From: Streptomyces formicae
GTDB lineage: Bacteria; Actinomycetota; Actinomycetes; Streptomycetales; Streptomycetaceae
Direction: 5' to 3'
Assembly: GCF_002556545.1 (NCBI RefSeq)
Contig: NZ_CP022685.1
Span: 4,566,001 to 4,630,000 of the forward strand
Length of the DNA stretch: 64,000 nucleotides
Shown here: positions 1-8,518 of the stretch, in pieces
How positions within the stretch are numbered: the first letter of the stretch is position 1
How the letters are laid out: each line of letters begins with the position of its first letter
Notes under the pieces: model-generated
Databases searched by the model: none
What the model was told of the DNA's origin: nothing
The model's input: only the letters and a program-made list of their open reading frames with translations
Translations under genes and position numbers: made by a program

Positions 1-1454
1 CCGGTCAGCCAGCGCGCGGCGGGTCCCGGTCTGGCCCAGGCGAGGGCGGCGAGCGAGGCCCCCACGGCTCCCCCCGGTTCGTCGAAGCGCCGTTGCAGAA
101 GGCGGTCGGCGAGCGACTCGACGCCCGCGCGGTGCGGCATCCTGGCGAGCTTGCGGGCCGCGCCGTACACGCGCGCGGGGACCATCACCGAGCCGTCGGC
201 CTTCGCCAACGCGGCCACGGGGCGGACCAGATGGCGGCGCTTGCGGTCCATCAGGAGGTCGGCGAGGCGGGCCGGATGGGCGTCGAGCACCTGCCGGGCC
301 CCGTAGCCCGTGAAGTGGTCCGCGCTGCCCGAGGAGAGCCGGGCGCGATGGCGCTGGGCGCTCACCAGGGTGGCGCTCGGCTCGTCCGTCAGGGGCCCGT
401 CCAGGTCGGCGTACGGCAGGGCGTCCTCGCCAGCGGCGACCACCACGTGGTGCAGCCGGGGGTTGGCGGCGATGGCGCCCGCGCGTTCCAGTTCGGCCTC
501 GCGGCCGTTGACGGCCAGGTCGTTGAAGGTGACGGCGAGGAGCCGCTCCCCCGCGCCCGTGCCGTGGCCGAGCACCGTGCCGGGCATGCCGGGCAGACCG
601 GCCGCAAGAAGGGCGAGGGTTCCCGAGGCTGGTCCTCCGGAGAGGTCGGCTCCGATGCCGGGCACCGGCATGCCGCGGGCCGCGCGCCGCTCCGCGGGGC
701 CCATGCCGGGCACCGGGCCGGGGTCGACGTCCATGCCGGGCACGTGGCGCGGCGCGGTGAGCCGGGCGCGCACGGCCTCCACGAGGGCGTCGCGCACGCC
801 GTCCACCGCGCTGTCGGCGTCGGCCGAGGGGGCGGCGACGGCGAGCGAGGCGACGGCCTCGTATCCGGCGACCTCCCGTGCGCCCGCGCGCAGGATCAGC
901 GCGTGCCCCGGGGGCACGCGCCGCACGCCCTGGTAGGGCGTCGAGTCGTGCAGCGCCTCGGGGACGTCGGGGGCGGCGAGCAGGGCCGCCAGGTGCCCGA
1001 TGTCCAGGTGGGCCTCGATGAGGTCCGCGAGGGGCAGTGCGGCGGTCGCGTAGGCCGTGCCGTCCGCCCACGGGGTGTAGAACACCGGGCGGGCGCCCGC
1101 GAGATCACCGGCGATCATCATGCGGCGGCCGACCTGGACGACCGCGGTGTAGCTGCCGGACCACGCGGTCAGGTGCCGCAGGGCGCCGCCGCGCGCGGCG
1201 AACAGGCCCACCCGGAGCTCCTCGTCGGATGCGCCGCAGGTGCCGAGCACCGCGATCCGGGTCTGTTCGTCGGCCGTCACGGTCCGCACCTCGTCGGCGC
1301 GCCAGTCGCCGACCGCCCAGAGCGGATCGGGGTCGCCCCACAGGAGTTGGGAGCCCACCGGGTGCACGGTCTCGCCGTTCTCTCCGGTGGCTCCGGCCGA
1401 GCCCACCACCGAGGCCCTCGCGGCGGTACTGCTCCACCCCACCAACCACCGCAT
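1..1454 (-). CDS. Asparagine-synthase-like / macrolactam-cyclase-like protein (3' end outside window)
   Basis: Reading in from the window edge, 484 codons are visible and the C-terminus is missing. The ATG at 1454 has GGAGG 5 nt upstream. The chain begins MRWLVGWSS, so it lacks the Cys2 nucleophile of true glutamine-hydrolysing asparagine synthetases. An N-terminal Ntn-like part is followed by an ATP-pyrophosphatase domain with SGGPASGT at residues 272-279, where SGGxDS is usual. This architecture is shared by AsnB relatives and by lasso-peptide macrolactam cyclases (albusnodin-type family). I infer an adenylating amide-forming enzyme. No lasso precursor, protease or RRE gene is visible upstream, and anything downstream lies outside the window, so a RiPP role is only possible. 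It is transcribed divergently from the NsdA-like regulator. Confidence 0.75.
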   Translation of the reverse strand, partial: MRWLVGWSSTAARASVVGSAGATGENGETVHPVGSQLLWGDPDPLWAVGDWRADEVRTVTADEQTRIAVLGTCGASDEELRVGLFAARGGALRHLTAWSGSYTAVVQVGRRMMIAGDLAGARPVFYTPWADGTAYATAALPLADLIEAHLDIGHLAALLAAPDVPEALHDSTPYQGVRRVPPGHALILRAGAREVAGYEAVASLAVAAPSADADSAVDGVRDALVEAVRARLTAPRHVPGMDVDPGPVPGMGPAERRAARGMPVPGIGADLSGGPASGTLALLAAGLPGMPGTVLGHGTGAGERLLAVTFNDLAVNGREAELERAGAIAANPRLHHVVVAAGEDALPYADLDGPLTDEPSATLVSAQRHRARLSSGSADHFTGYGARQVLDAHPARLADLLMDRKRRHLVRPVAALAKADGSVMVPARVYGAARKLARMPHRAGVESLADRLLQRRFDEPGGAVGASLAALAWARPGPAARWLT

Positions 1455-1776
1455 CGCTGCCTCCACAGGCTGTGGACAAACCGTCGACGGGACCGGCGAA
1501 GGTGTCGACGGAGTTCGGGACGACCAGTGCGCCGGACAGTGCGCCGAAGAACTGGGGTCCCATGCTGCCACGAAGGAGGCGCGCGGGAGGGCCTGCGGGG
1601 CCGCTCGCACGGCGATGAATGCGCCCTGGGCGAGCAGTAGTTGAAGGGCAGAACGATACCCTTCGCCTTGCGCTCCCCTGACGAATGGGCGAAATGCCCG
1701 CTTCTCTCGACCGGCGCTTTTCGGCCAAATCGGCCTGTGATGCGCCCACGGAGGGACCGTTCGAAGGCAACACACA

Positions 1777-1805
1777 GTCCGGGAGGCGGTGTTCGCCTCC
1801 CGGAC
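1777..1805. terminator. Perfect 12-bp hairpin
   Basis: Arms 1777-1788 and 1794-1805 (GTCCGGGAGGCG and its complement) enclose a 5-nt loop. There is no T-tract on either side, as is common for Streptomyces terminators. It lies between divergent genes, so it may be an attenuator or protein site rather than a terminator. Confidence 0.5.
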
Positions 1806-2015
1806 CGGTCCGCCGCCCGCGGGGATGGAGGCGGCGGTGTCCCCCAGCCCACTGACTCCAGCGCAGCGGGCCGACCCACGCATCGCCAATGGAAGCGCTC
1901 CCGTCATGGCCGGAGAAGAGCGCACACACAGGCGCACGGCCACACGCCGGGAGCACGCAGTGACGACGCCGCACTTCCGTACGGACAACAATCTCGCCAT
2001 ACGGAACTGGGCCTC

Positions 2016-2044
2016 TTAACGCTTGGGATGCGGCGAACTACGCT
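2016..2044 (+). promoter_or_regulatory. Promoter-like -35/-10 pair for the NsdA-like gene
   Basis: TTAACG (2016-2021), a 17-bp spacer and TACGCT (2039-2044). It would give a 5' UTR of about 190 nt before the ATG at 2243. Assigned by pattern only. Confidence 0.4.
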
Positions 2045-2242
2045 GTGTGTGCTGATGTTTTCGCGGAGGCATATACCTGGAGGATCGGCCAAACGCTCTT
2101 GCGGCCGGGATTCCGGCCACGACGACCGGGGCTCACGTCACGGTGCGCGTGGCCGCGGGTGCCGCTGCCTTCGGGGGAACGCAGCACGAATGCCGCGCGG
2201 TCCAGCCACTGCCCGGCAGCCGTCTGTGTCGAGGGGTGGCGC

Positions 2243-3679
2243 ATGTCCAGGGAGCAACGCGGGCCGAACGAAAAGCTCGGCACCGTTCTCGCCCTCGCGG
2301 GAATCAGCAATGCGGGACTCGCGCGCCGGGTCAACGACCTGGGCGCTCAACGCGGGTTGACGCTTCGTTACGACAAGACATCGGTGGCGCGCTGGGTGTC
2401 CAAGGGCATGGTGCCCCAGGGAGCCGCGCCCCATCTGATCGCGGCGGCCATCGGGCAGAAGCTCGGCCGACCGGTGCCGCTGCACGAGATCGGTCTCGCG
2501 GACGCGGACCCCGCCCCCGAGGTGGGCCTCGCCTTCCCGCGTGACGTGGGGGCGGCGGTGAAGTCGGCGACGGAGCTCTACCGCCTCGATCTCGCGGGCC
2601 GCCGCGCGGGCAGCGGCGGCATCTGGCAGTCCCTCGCCGGATCCTTCGCGGTGAGCGCGTACGCGACGCCCGCCTCACGCTGGTTGATAACGCCTGCCGA
2701 CAGCTCGGTCGCCCGTGACGTCTCCAAGGACCCCGTGCCCCCCGACGACAACGGAGCGCCCCTCAAGGTCGGGCACAGTGACGTACTGAAGCTGCGGGAG
2801 GCGGCGGAGGACGCGCGGCGCTGGGACTCCAAGTACGGCGGCGGCGACTGGCGTTCGTCGATGGTCCCCGAGTGCCTGCGGGTCGAGGCGGCGCCGCTGC
2901 TCCTCGGGTCGTACTCCGACGAGGTCGGCCGCGCCCTGTTCGGGGCGTCCGCCGAGCTGACCCGCCTCGCCGGGTGGATGGCCTTCGACACGGGCCAGCA
3001 GGAAGCCGCCCAGCGCTACTACATCCAGGCGCTGCGGCTCGCGCGCGCGGCGGCGGACGTGCCCCTGGGGGGATACGTGCTCGCCTCCATGTCCCTCCAG
3101 GCCACCTATCGGGGCTTCGGCGACGAGGGGGTCGACCTCGCGCAGGCCGCGCTCGAACGCAACCGCGGCCTGGCCACCGCGCGGACCATGAGCTTCTTCC
3201 GGCTCGTCGAGGCGCGGGCACACGCGCGTGCCAACGACGCGCAGGCCGCGGGTGCCGCGCTGCGGGCCGCGGAGGGCTGGCTGGAGCGGGCCCGCGACGG
3301 CGACAACGACCCGTCCTGGCTCGGCTTCTACTCCTACGACCGCTTCGCGGCCGACGCCGCCGAGTGCTACCGCGACCTGAAGGCACCCCGGCAGGTGCGC
3401 CGCTTCACCGAGCAGGCGCTCTCCCGGCCCACGGAGGAGTTCGTGCGCTCCCACGGCTTACGCCTGGTGGTGTCGGCGGTCGCCGAGCTGGAGTCGGGGA
3501 ACCTCGACGCGGCGTGCGAGCAGGGGACGCGGGCCCTGGAGGTCGCCGGGCGGATCTCCTCCGCGCGGACCACGGAGTACGTGCGGGACCTGCTGCACCG
3601 CCTGGAGCCCTACGGGGACGAGCCGCGTGTGGTGGAACTGCGCGAGCGGGCGCGGCCGTTGCTGATGGCGCCGGCCTGA
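2243..3679 (+). CDS. NsdA-type / sporulation-associated regulatory protein
   Basis: 478 aa from the ATG at 2243, chosen because GAGGGG lies 6 nt upstream. An in-frame start further upstream would run through the leader. The N-terminus (about residues 1-75: [20 protein letters not shown], then an [13 protein letters not shown] segment) looks like a Cro/CI-type helix-turn-helix. The remainder is alpha-helical and alanine/arginine-rich, consistent with TPR-like repeats ([12 protein letters not shown] near residue 260). This architecture matches the Streptomyces NsdA family, whose founding member represses sporulation and antibiotic production, and the protein called sporulation-associated in S. 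coelicolor. A developmental or antibiotic regulatory role is inferred from family. It is monocistronic, followed by a hairpin. Confidence 0.8.
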   Translation: MSREQRGPNEKLGTVLALAGISNAGLARRVNDLGAQRGLTLRYDKTSVARWVSKGMVPQGAAPHLIAAAIGQKLGRPVPLHEIGLADADPAPEVGLAFPRDVGAAVKSATELYRLDLAGRRAGSGGIWQSLAGSFAVSAYATPASRWLITPADSSVARDVSKDPVPPDDNGAPLKVGHSDVLKLREAAEDARRWDSKYGGGDWRSSMVPECLRVEAAPLLLGSYSDEVGRALFGASAELTRLAGWMAFDTGQQEAAQRYYIQALRLARAAADVPLGGYVLASMSLQATYRGFGDEGVDLAQAALERNRGLATARTMSFFRLVEARAHARANDAQAAGAALRAAEGWLERARDGDNDPSWLGFYSYDRFAADAAECYRDLKAPRQVRRFTEQALSRPTEEFVRSHGLRLVVSAVAELESGNLDAACEQGTRALEVAGRISSARTTEYVRDLLHRLEPYGDEPRVVELRERARPLLMAPA

Positions 3680-3691
3680 GGGGCCGCCGCC

Positions 3692-3717
3692 GTGCCCGGG
3701 GAAGCTCCCCCGGGCAC
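3692..3717 (+). terminator. Hairpin terminator after the NsdA-like gene
   Basis: A 10-bp perfect GC stem (3692-3701 with 3708-3717) and 6-nt loop start 13 nt after the stop codon. No T-run. Confidence 0.7.
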
Positions 3718-3859
3718 CCGGCGCGGACCCGGCCCGCACGTGAACGAAGGGGTGGGCCCGAGTTAACCCGCGCGGATCGGCCGGAGAGGATCCGGTCTCC
3801 CAGGTTTGAGGGCGATGTCAGTGGCGCAGGGCACTATCTGTGGTGGGAGGTGAGGCGCG

Positions 3860-5074
3860 GTGAAGAAGGTCGCGTACGACTGCGATGTGCTGGTGATCGG
3901 CGGCGGGATCGTCGGCCTGTCGACGGCGTATGCCCTCACGCGCTCCGCTCCCGGCACCCGGGTGACCGTCCTGGAGAAGGAGCAGGGCCCGGCCACGCAC
4001 CAGACGGGGCGCAACAGCGGAGTGATCCACAGCGGGATCTACTACCGCCCCGGCTCCCTGAAGGCGAAGTACGCGGTGCGCGGCGCCGCCGAGATGATCA
4101 AGTTCTGCGCGGAGTACGGCATCGCGCACGAGGTCACCGGCAAGCTGATCGTCGCCACGGAGCGCGCCGAGCTCCCCCGGCTGCACGCCCTGGTCCAGCG
4201 CGGCAGGGAGAACGGCATTCCGGTGCGCGAGCTGGGCCCCGCCCAGATCGGTGAGTACGAACCGGAGGTCCGCGGTCTCGCCGCCATCCACGTCGGCACG
4301 ACCGGGATCTGTGACTACGGAGCGGTGGCCGCGCACCTGGCCGACGCCTCCGGGGCCGATATCCGCTACGGAGCGGGCGGTGAGGCCGTCCACATCGACC
4401 GCCGCCCCGAGCTCGGTGTCGCGGTGCGCACGGCCGACGGGGCGGTGGTGCGGGCCAGGGCCCTGGTGAACTGCGCGGGGCTGCACTGCGACGAGATCGC
4501 GCGCCGCACGGGCGACGACCCGCAGATGCGGATCGTGCCCTTCCGGGGGGAGTACTACGAACTGACCAGGCCCGAGCTGGTGCGCGGCCTCGTCTATCCC
4601 GTGCCCGACCCGGCCTTCCCCTTCCTCGGCGTACACCTCACCCGGGGCATCGACGGAGGCGTGCACGTGGGGCCGAACGCGGTGCCCGCGCTCGCCCGCG
4701 AGGGGTACCGGTGGCCGGTCGTGCACCCCCGTGAACTCGCCGGGACCCTGGCGTGGCCGGGATCCTGGCAGATAGCCCGCCGCCACTGGCGGTACGGGGC
4801 GGGTGAGCTGCGGCGCTCCCTCTCCAAGTCCGCGTTCACCGAGGCGGTGCGGAGGCTGCTGCCCGCGGTCGATCCCGGTGACCTGGTGCCGCATCCCGCG
4901 GGGGTGCGGGCGCAGGCGGTGCTGCGGGACGGGACGCTGGTGGACGACTTCCTCATACGGGAGGGGCCGCGGACGGTGCACGTGCTGAACGCGCCCTCGC
5001 CTGCGGCGACGGCGTCTCTCCCCATCGGGAGGGAAGTCGCGCGGCGGGCGCTTGTCGCGTTGCGGGGGGCGTAA
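3860..5074 (+). CDS. lhgO: L-2-hydroxyglutarate oxidase
   Basis: 404 aa. It starts at GTG 3860 with GGGAGG 9 nt upstream. An N-terminal FAD-binding Rossmann motif (VLVIGGGIVGLSTAYAL, residues 10-26) is followed by the LhgO hallmark RNSGVIHSGIYY and a DAO-type oxidase body. The family oxidises L-2-hydroxyglutarate to 2-oxoglutarate, passing electrons to the quinone pool in the E. coli enzyme. Length matches LhgO (about 400-420 aa). It stands alone between the NsdA-like gene and trmB. A less specific FAD-dependent oxidoreductase is possible, but the IHSGIYY region strongly favours LhgO. Confidence 0.88.
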   Translation: MKKVAYDCDVLVIGGGIVGLSTAYALTRSAPGTRVTVLEKEQGPATHQTGRNSGVIHSGIYYRPGSLKAKYAVRGAAEMIKFCAEYGIAHEVTGKLIVATERAELPRLHALVQRGRENGIPVRELGPAQIGEYEPEVRGLAAIHVGTTGICDYGAVAAHLADASGADIRYGAGGEAVHIDRRPELGVAVRTADGAVVRARALVNCAGLHCDEIARRTGDDPQMRIVPFRGEYYELTRPELVRGLVYPVPDPAFPFLGVHLTRGIDGGVHVGPNAVPALAREGYRWPVVHPRELAGTLAWPGSWQIARRHWRYGAGELRRSLSKSAFTEAVRRLLPAVDPGDLVPHPAGVRAQAVLRDGTLVDDFLIREGPRTVHVLNAPSPAATASLPIGREVARRALVALRGA

Positions 5075-5158
5075 TTCACGGGGTTTGCGCAGTGCCCCTG
5101 CGGGGCGGGCCGGGGCGGCTTCCCTGCGGGTCCGATGGGGCCGGGCGCGCAGCTCCCC

Positions 5159-5176
5159 GCGCCCCTTACGGGGCGC
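5159..5176. repeat. Streptomyces-type intergenic hairpin
   Basis: A 7-bp stem GCGCCCC/GGGGCGC with TTAC loop lies in a GC-rich stretch of a type found repeatedly between Streptomyces genes. It sits between lhgO and trmB and may act as a terminator for lhgO. Confidence 0.5.
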
Positions 5177-5217
5177 CCCAGCGCCGCGTCCCTGGCGAAG
5201 CCCCACCATCGGCACCG

Positions 5218-5223
5218 TAAAAT
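5218..5223 (+). promoter_or_regulatory. -10 element giving a leaderless trmB mRNA
   Basis: TAAAAT ends 9 nt before the GTG start and there is no Shine-Dalgarno sequence, so the transcript probably begins at or within 3 nt of the start codon. I see no good -35. Confidence 0.5.
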
Positions 5224-5232
5224 CGGCTCACT

Positions 5233-6045
5233 GTGTCTGACTCATCCCATGCCCCCGAAGCCCCCCGGCCGCCCGGTCGTCCGCAGGCCGCGCCGCGGTT
5301 TCCCGGTGGGCCGCAGCCCGATCCCGCGGGGTCGCACCACGAGCGGCGGATCCGCAGCTTCCAGCCCCGGCGGAGCCGGGTCACCACCAGTCAGGGTGAC
5401 GCCCTGCGTCGGCTCTGGCCCAAGTGGGGCCTGGACATCGACGGACTGCGCACGCTGGACCTCGCCGAGCTGTTCGCCGCGGAGGACGGCACGCCGTCCG
5501 GCCTGCCCGTCGTCCTGGAGATCGGCTTCGGCATGGGCGAGGCGACCGCCCAGATGGCCGGGGACGACCCGGACACCGGCATCCTCGCCGTCGACGTGCA
5601 CACCCCCGGCCAGGGCAACCTCCTCGGCCTCGCCGAGCGGGGCGGCCTGAGCAACGTCCGGGTGGCCAACGGCGACGCGATCATCCTGCTCCGCGAGATG
5701 CTCCCGCCCGAGTCCCTCGACGGGCTTCGCGTCTACTTCCCCGACCCCTGGCCCAAGGCCCGCCACCACAAGCGCCGCCTGATCCAGCCGGAGTTCCTGA
5801 CGCTGGCCGCGCCCTCCCTCAAGCCCGGCGCGCTGCTGCACTGCGCGACGGACTGGGAGGAGTACGCCGAGCAGATGCTGGAGGTGCTCACCGAGCACCC
5901 CGACTTCGAGAACACCCAGGCCGACGGCGGATACGCGCCACGGCCCGATTTCCGGCCCCTCACCCGCTTCGAGGGCCAGGGCCTGGACAAGGGCCACGTC
6001 GTCCACGACCTGCTCTTCCGCAAGGTCGCGGCCGAGCGGGACTGA
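5233..6045 (+). CDS. trmB: tRNA (guanine-N7-)-methyltransferase
   Basis: 270 aa from GTG 5233. After a Pro-rich actinobacterial N-terminal extension (about 40 aa) comes the SAM-binding motif EIGFGMGEAT and the TrmB signature FPDPWPKARHHKRR. It catalyses m7G46 formation in the tRNA variable loop using SAM. The last five codons and stop are duplicated just downstream (see the repeat at 6026). The PrsW-type gene follows on the same strand 70 bp later but has its own -10-like element. Confidence 0.93.
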   Translation: MSDSSHAPEAPRPPGRPQAAPRFPGGPQPDPAGSHHERRIRSFQPRRSRVTTSQGDALRRLWPKWGLDIDGLRTLDLAELFAAEDGTPSGLPVVLEIGFGMGEATAQMAGDDPDTGILAVDVHTPGQGNLLGLAERGGLSNVRVANGDAIILLREMLPPESLDGLRVYFPDPWPKARHHKRRLIQPEFLTLAAPSLKPGALLHCATDWEEYAEQMLEVLTEHPDFENTQADGGYAPRPDFRPLTRFEGQGLDKGHVVHDLLFRKVAAERD

Positions 6046-6087
6046 GGCACCCTCGCGGCCGAGCGGGACCGAGGCACCGTCGCGGCC
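6026..6087 (+). repeat. 27-bp tandem duplication across the trmB stop codon
   Basis: Copy 1 6026-6052, copy 2 6053-6079, partial copy 6080-6087 (TCGCGGCC). Copies 1 and 2 differ at two positions. One difference turns the TGA of copy 1 into CGA in copy 2, so only the first copy encodes the authentic end of TrmB. Confidence 0.9.
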
Positions 6088-6115
6088 ACCCGCATCCCTC
6101 GTTAGGGTCAACGAC

Positions 6116-7453
6116 GTGGCCACCAGTCCTCCGTATCCGATATCCCTCCCCGCCGGGGCACCCGCCCCGGGGGAGCTCCGTCGCGCCCACTGGTGGCAGC
6201 GGCGCGCGATACGCGTGGGCGCGCTCGTCACGCTGCTCGCCCTCTCGGGCCTGGTGATCCTCGCCCTGGTCAGGGAGCAGACCGGCACCGAGGGCTTCCT
6301 GGTGGGGCTCGGCCTCGCGGTCGTCCCCGTGCCGCTGCTCGTCGGCGCGTTCCGCTGGCTGGACAGGGTGGCGCCAGGGCCCTGGCGGAACCTCCTCTTC
6401 TCCTTCTCCTGGGGGGCCTGCGCGGCCGCGCTCATCGCGATCGTGGCGAACAGCTTCGCGATCCGCTGGATCGCCACCGCCACCGCCGACCCCACCAGCG
6501 CGGACACCCTGGGCGCGACCGTCATCGCGCCGATCGTCGAGGAGAGCGCGAAGGCGGCGGCCGTGCTGCTCGTCTTCCTCTTCCGCAGACGGGACTTCAC
6601 CGGCATCGTCGACGGCGTCGTCATCGCCGGGGTCACCGCGACCGGCTTCGCGTTCACCGAGAACATCCTCTACCTGGGCAACGCCTTCGTCACCGACCAG
6701 CTCAGCCGCGAGAGCGGCCTGGCATCGGTGACCGCGGCGACCTTCTTCGTACGCGTCGTGATGTCGCCCTTCGCGCATCCGCTGTTCACCGTCTTCACCG
6801 GCATCGGCTTCGGCATCGCCGCGCTCAGCGCCGACCGCCAGCGGGTGCGCAAGGTGCTGCTCCCGCCCGCCGGGCTGCTGCTCGCGATGGGCATGCACGC
6901 GCTGTGGAACGGCTCGGCGGTCTTCGGGCAGTACGGCTTCTTCACCGTGTACGCGGTGTTCATGCTGCCCTCGTTCGGGCTGCTCACCTGGCTGGCGATC
7001 TGGACGCGGCAGCGCGAACTGCGCACGATCCGTGCCGAGCTCCCGGTGTACGTGGCGGCGGGCTGGCTCACCCCGCCCGAGCCGTTCGCACTCGGCTCGA
7101 TGCGCGCCCGCGGCCTGGCCCGCGACTACGCCTCGTACACCTGGGGCAAGGACGCGGCGCGCGCCGTCGTGGAGTACGAGGCGTACGCGACGTCGCTCGC
7201 GCGCCTGCGGCACCGGGGCAGGTCCGGCCGGGCCGGGGCCGACTTCGTCGTACGGGAGCGGGAGCTGCTCGAACAGCTCTGGGAGCGGCGCGAACTCGCC
7301 AGGCCCTCGCTCGCGTACGCCGCGCGGGCCACGGCACCGGTCGTCCTGCCGATGCACCCGCCGATGCCGTACGCCACCTACGGGTACCCGTACGGGCAGC
7401 AGGGGCCCTATCCGGCGTACGGGCACCCGGCGTACAACCCCTACCGCTCCTGA
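6116..7453 (+). CDS. PrsW-family intramembrane metalloprotease
   Basis: 445 aa from GTG 6116. TAGGGT ends 7 nt upstream and there is no SD, so a leaderless mRNA is likely. About eight membrane segments span residues 35-300. PrsW motifs are present: EESAK (142-146), FTEN (180-183) and a conserved HPLFT segment near 217, with MGMHALWNG further on. Family members cleave membrane proteins such as anti-sigma factors; the substrate here is unknown. The C-terminal 130 residues are cytoplasmic and end in a Pro/Tyr/Gly-rich tail of YG-containing repeats, typical of actinobacterial versions. It converges on the aldo/keto reductase with a 12-bp gap. Confidence 0.85.
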   Translation: MATSPPYPISLPAGAPAPGELRRAHWWQRRAIRVGALVTLLALSGLVILALVREQTGTEGFLVGLGLAVVPVPLLVGAFRWLDRVAPGPWRNLLFSFSWGACAAALIAIVANSFAIRWIATATADPTSADTLGATVIAPIVEESAKAAAVLLVFLFRRRDFTGIVDGVVIAGVTATGFAFTENILYLGNAFVTDQLSRESGLASVTAATFFVRVVMSPFAHPLFTVFTGIGFGIAALSADRQRVRKVLLPPAGLLLAMGMHALWNGSAVFGQYGFFTVYAVFMLPSFGLLTWLAIWTRQRELRTIRAELPVYVAAGWLTPPEPFALGSMRARGLARDYASYTWGKDAARAVVEYEAYATSLARLRHRGRSGRAGADFVVRERELLEQLWERRELARPSLAYAARATAPVVLPMHPPMPYATYGYPYGQQGPYPAYGHPAYNPYRS

Positions 7454-7465
7454 GGCACGGCGGCC

Positions 7466-8410
7466 CTACGCGGAGGCCGCGGTCAGCGCCGCGAGCTCGG
7501 CCTCCGTCAGCTCCAGGTCCGCCACCGCGAGCAGCGCGGGCAGCTGTTCGAGCGTGCGCGCGGAGGCGATCGGCGCGGCCACGGTGGGCTGGGCGGCGAG
7601 CCAGGCGAGGGCCACGGTGGGGACCTGGACGCCGTGCGTCCGGGCGATCTCGTCGAGCGCGGTCAGGACGCGGTCGCCGCGCTCGGTGCCGACGTACGCC
7701 TCGGCACGTCCGCTGCGCGCGCTCTCGACCTTGGTGCCCGGGCGGTACTTGCCGGTGAGGAAGCCCGCGGCGAGCGCGAAGTAGGGGACGGCGGCGAGAC
7801 CGGAACGCGAGGCGACCTCCTGGAGGGGGCCCTCGTAGGTGTCGCGGGAGACGAGGTTGTAGTGCGGCTGGAGCGCGACGTAGCGCGCGAGGCCCTCGCG
7901 GTCGGAGAGGTCGAGGGACTCCTGGAGCCGCTCGGGGCTGATGTTCGAGGCGGCGATGGCCCGCACCTTGCCCGCCCGCACCAGCTCGTCGAGGGTTCCG
8001 ATGATCTCCTCGACGGGGACCGACTCGTCGTCGAAGTGCGTGTAGTAGAGGTCGATGTAGTCGGTGCCGAGGCGCTGGAGGGAGGCGTCGGCGGCGGCCT
8101 TGATGGTCGTCGCGGAGAGGCCCTTGTAGTCGGGGTGGGCGCCGACCTTGGTGGCCACGACGATGTCGGAGCGGTTGCCGCGCTCGGTGAGCCACTCGCC
8201 GATGAGGGTCTCGGACTCGCCGCCCTTGTTGCCGTCGACCCAGGCCGTGTACGCGTCGGCGGTGTCGACGAAGTTGCCGCCCGCCGCGGCGTAGGCGTCC
8301 AGGACGGCGAAGGACGCGGTCCTGTCGGCGGTCCAGCCGAAGACGTTGCCGCCCAGGGAGAGCGGGAAGACCTCGAGGTCGGAGGAGCCGAGTGTGCGAA
8401 GAGAAGTCAT
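7466..8410 (-). CDS. Aldo/keto reductase
   Basis: 314 aa from ATG 8410. An upstream in-frame ATG at 8461 would add 17 residues unlike the family. NAD(P)H-dependent (beta/alpha)8 barrel oxidoreductase. The catalytic tetrad is visible: D49 and Y54 in FVDTADAY, K88 in VVATKVG and H125 in YYTHFDD. Length is normal. The substrate cannot be inferred. Upstream lies 108 bp before the M23 hydrolase stop. No good SD is seen. Confidence 0.9.
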   Translation of the reverse strand: MTSLRTLGSSDLEVFPLSLGGNVFGWTADRTASFAVLDAYAAAGGNFVDTADAYTAWVDGNKGGESETLIGEWLTERGNRSDIVVATKVGAHPDYKGLSATTIKAAADASLQRLGTDYIDLYYTHFDDESVPVEEIIGTLDELVRAGKVRAIAASNISPERLQESLDLSDREGLARYVALQPHYNLVSRDTYEGPLQEVASRSGLAAVPYFALAAGFLTGKYRPGTKVESARSGRAEAYVGTERGDRVLTALDEIARTHGVQVPTVALAWLAAQPTVAAPIASARTLEQLPALLAVADLELTEAELAALTAASA

Positions 8411-8518
8411 GTGCTGCTCAACGCGCCCACGGGAAACGGAATTCCGTGTAGGCCCCACCAAACCGGGGCCCTGACGTCGGGGGGTTGTCGCCAGGACCTC
8501 CGGGGTTCTGGTGGTGCG

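Larger units (their letters stand above)
1455..2242. other. 788-bp divergent intergenic region
   Basis: No convincing gene. It contains a perfect 12-bp inverted repeat (1777-1805), a promoter-like pair at 2016-2044, and a 19-codon GTG-initiated ORF (1960-2019, ending NLAIRNWAS). That ORF has GGGAG 6 nt upstream but uses codons rare in the neighbourhood (ATA, AAT, TCT), so I do not call it a gene. Local GC is lower near 1960-2070 than in adjacent coding DNA. Confidence 0.6.

Noticed and set aside
93..1640. Plus-strand frame over the AsnB-like gene
   Set aside because: No domain and typical shadow composition. The minus frame has a good SD and an ATP-pyrophosphatase loop.
1454..1660. Search for a lasso precursor immediately upstream of the cyclase-like gene
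   Set aside because: No short frame ends before the cyclase start. The MGPQFFGALSG frame runs on into the gene with no stop, so no precursor can be claimed.
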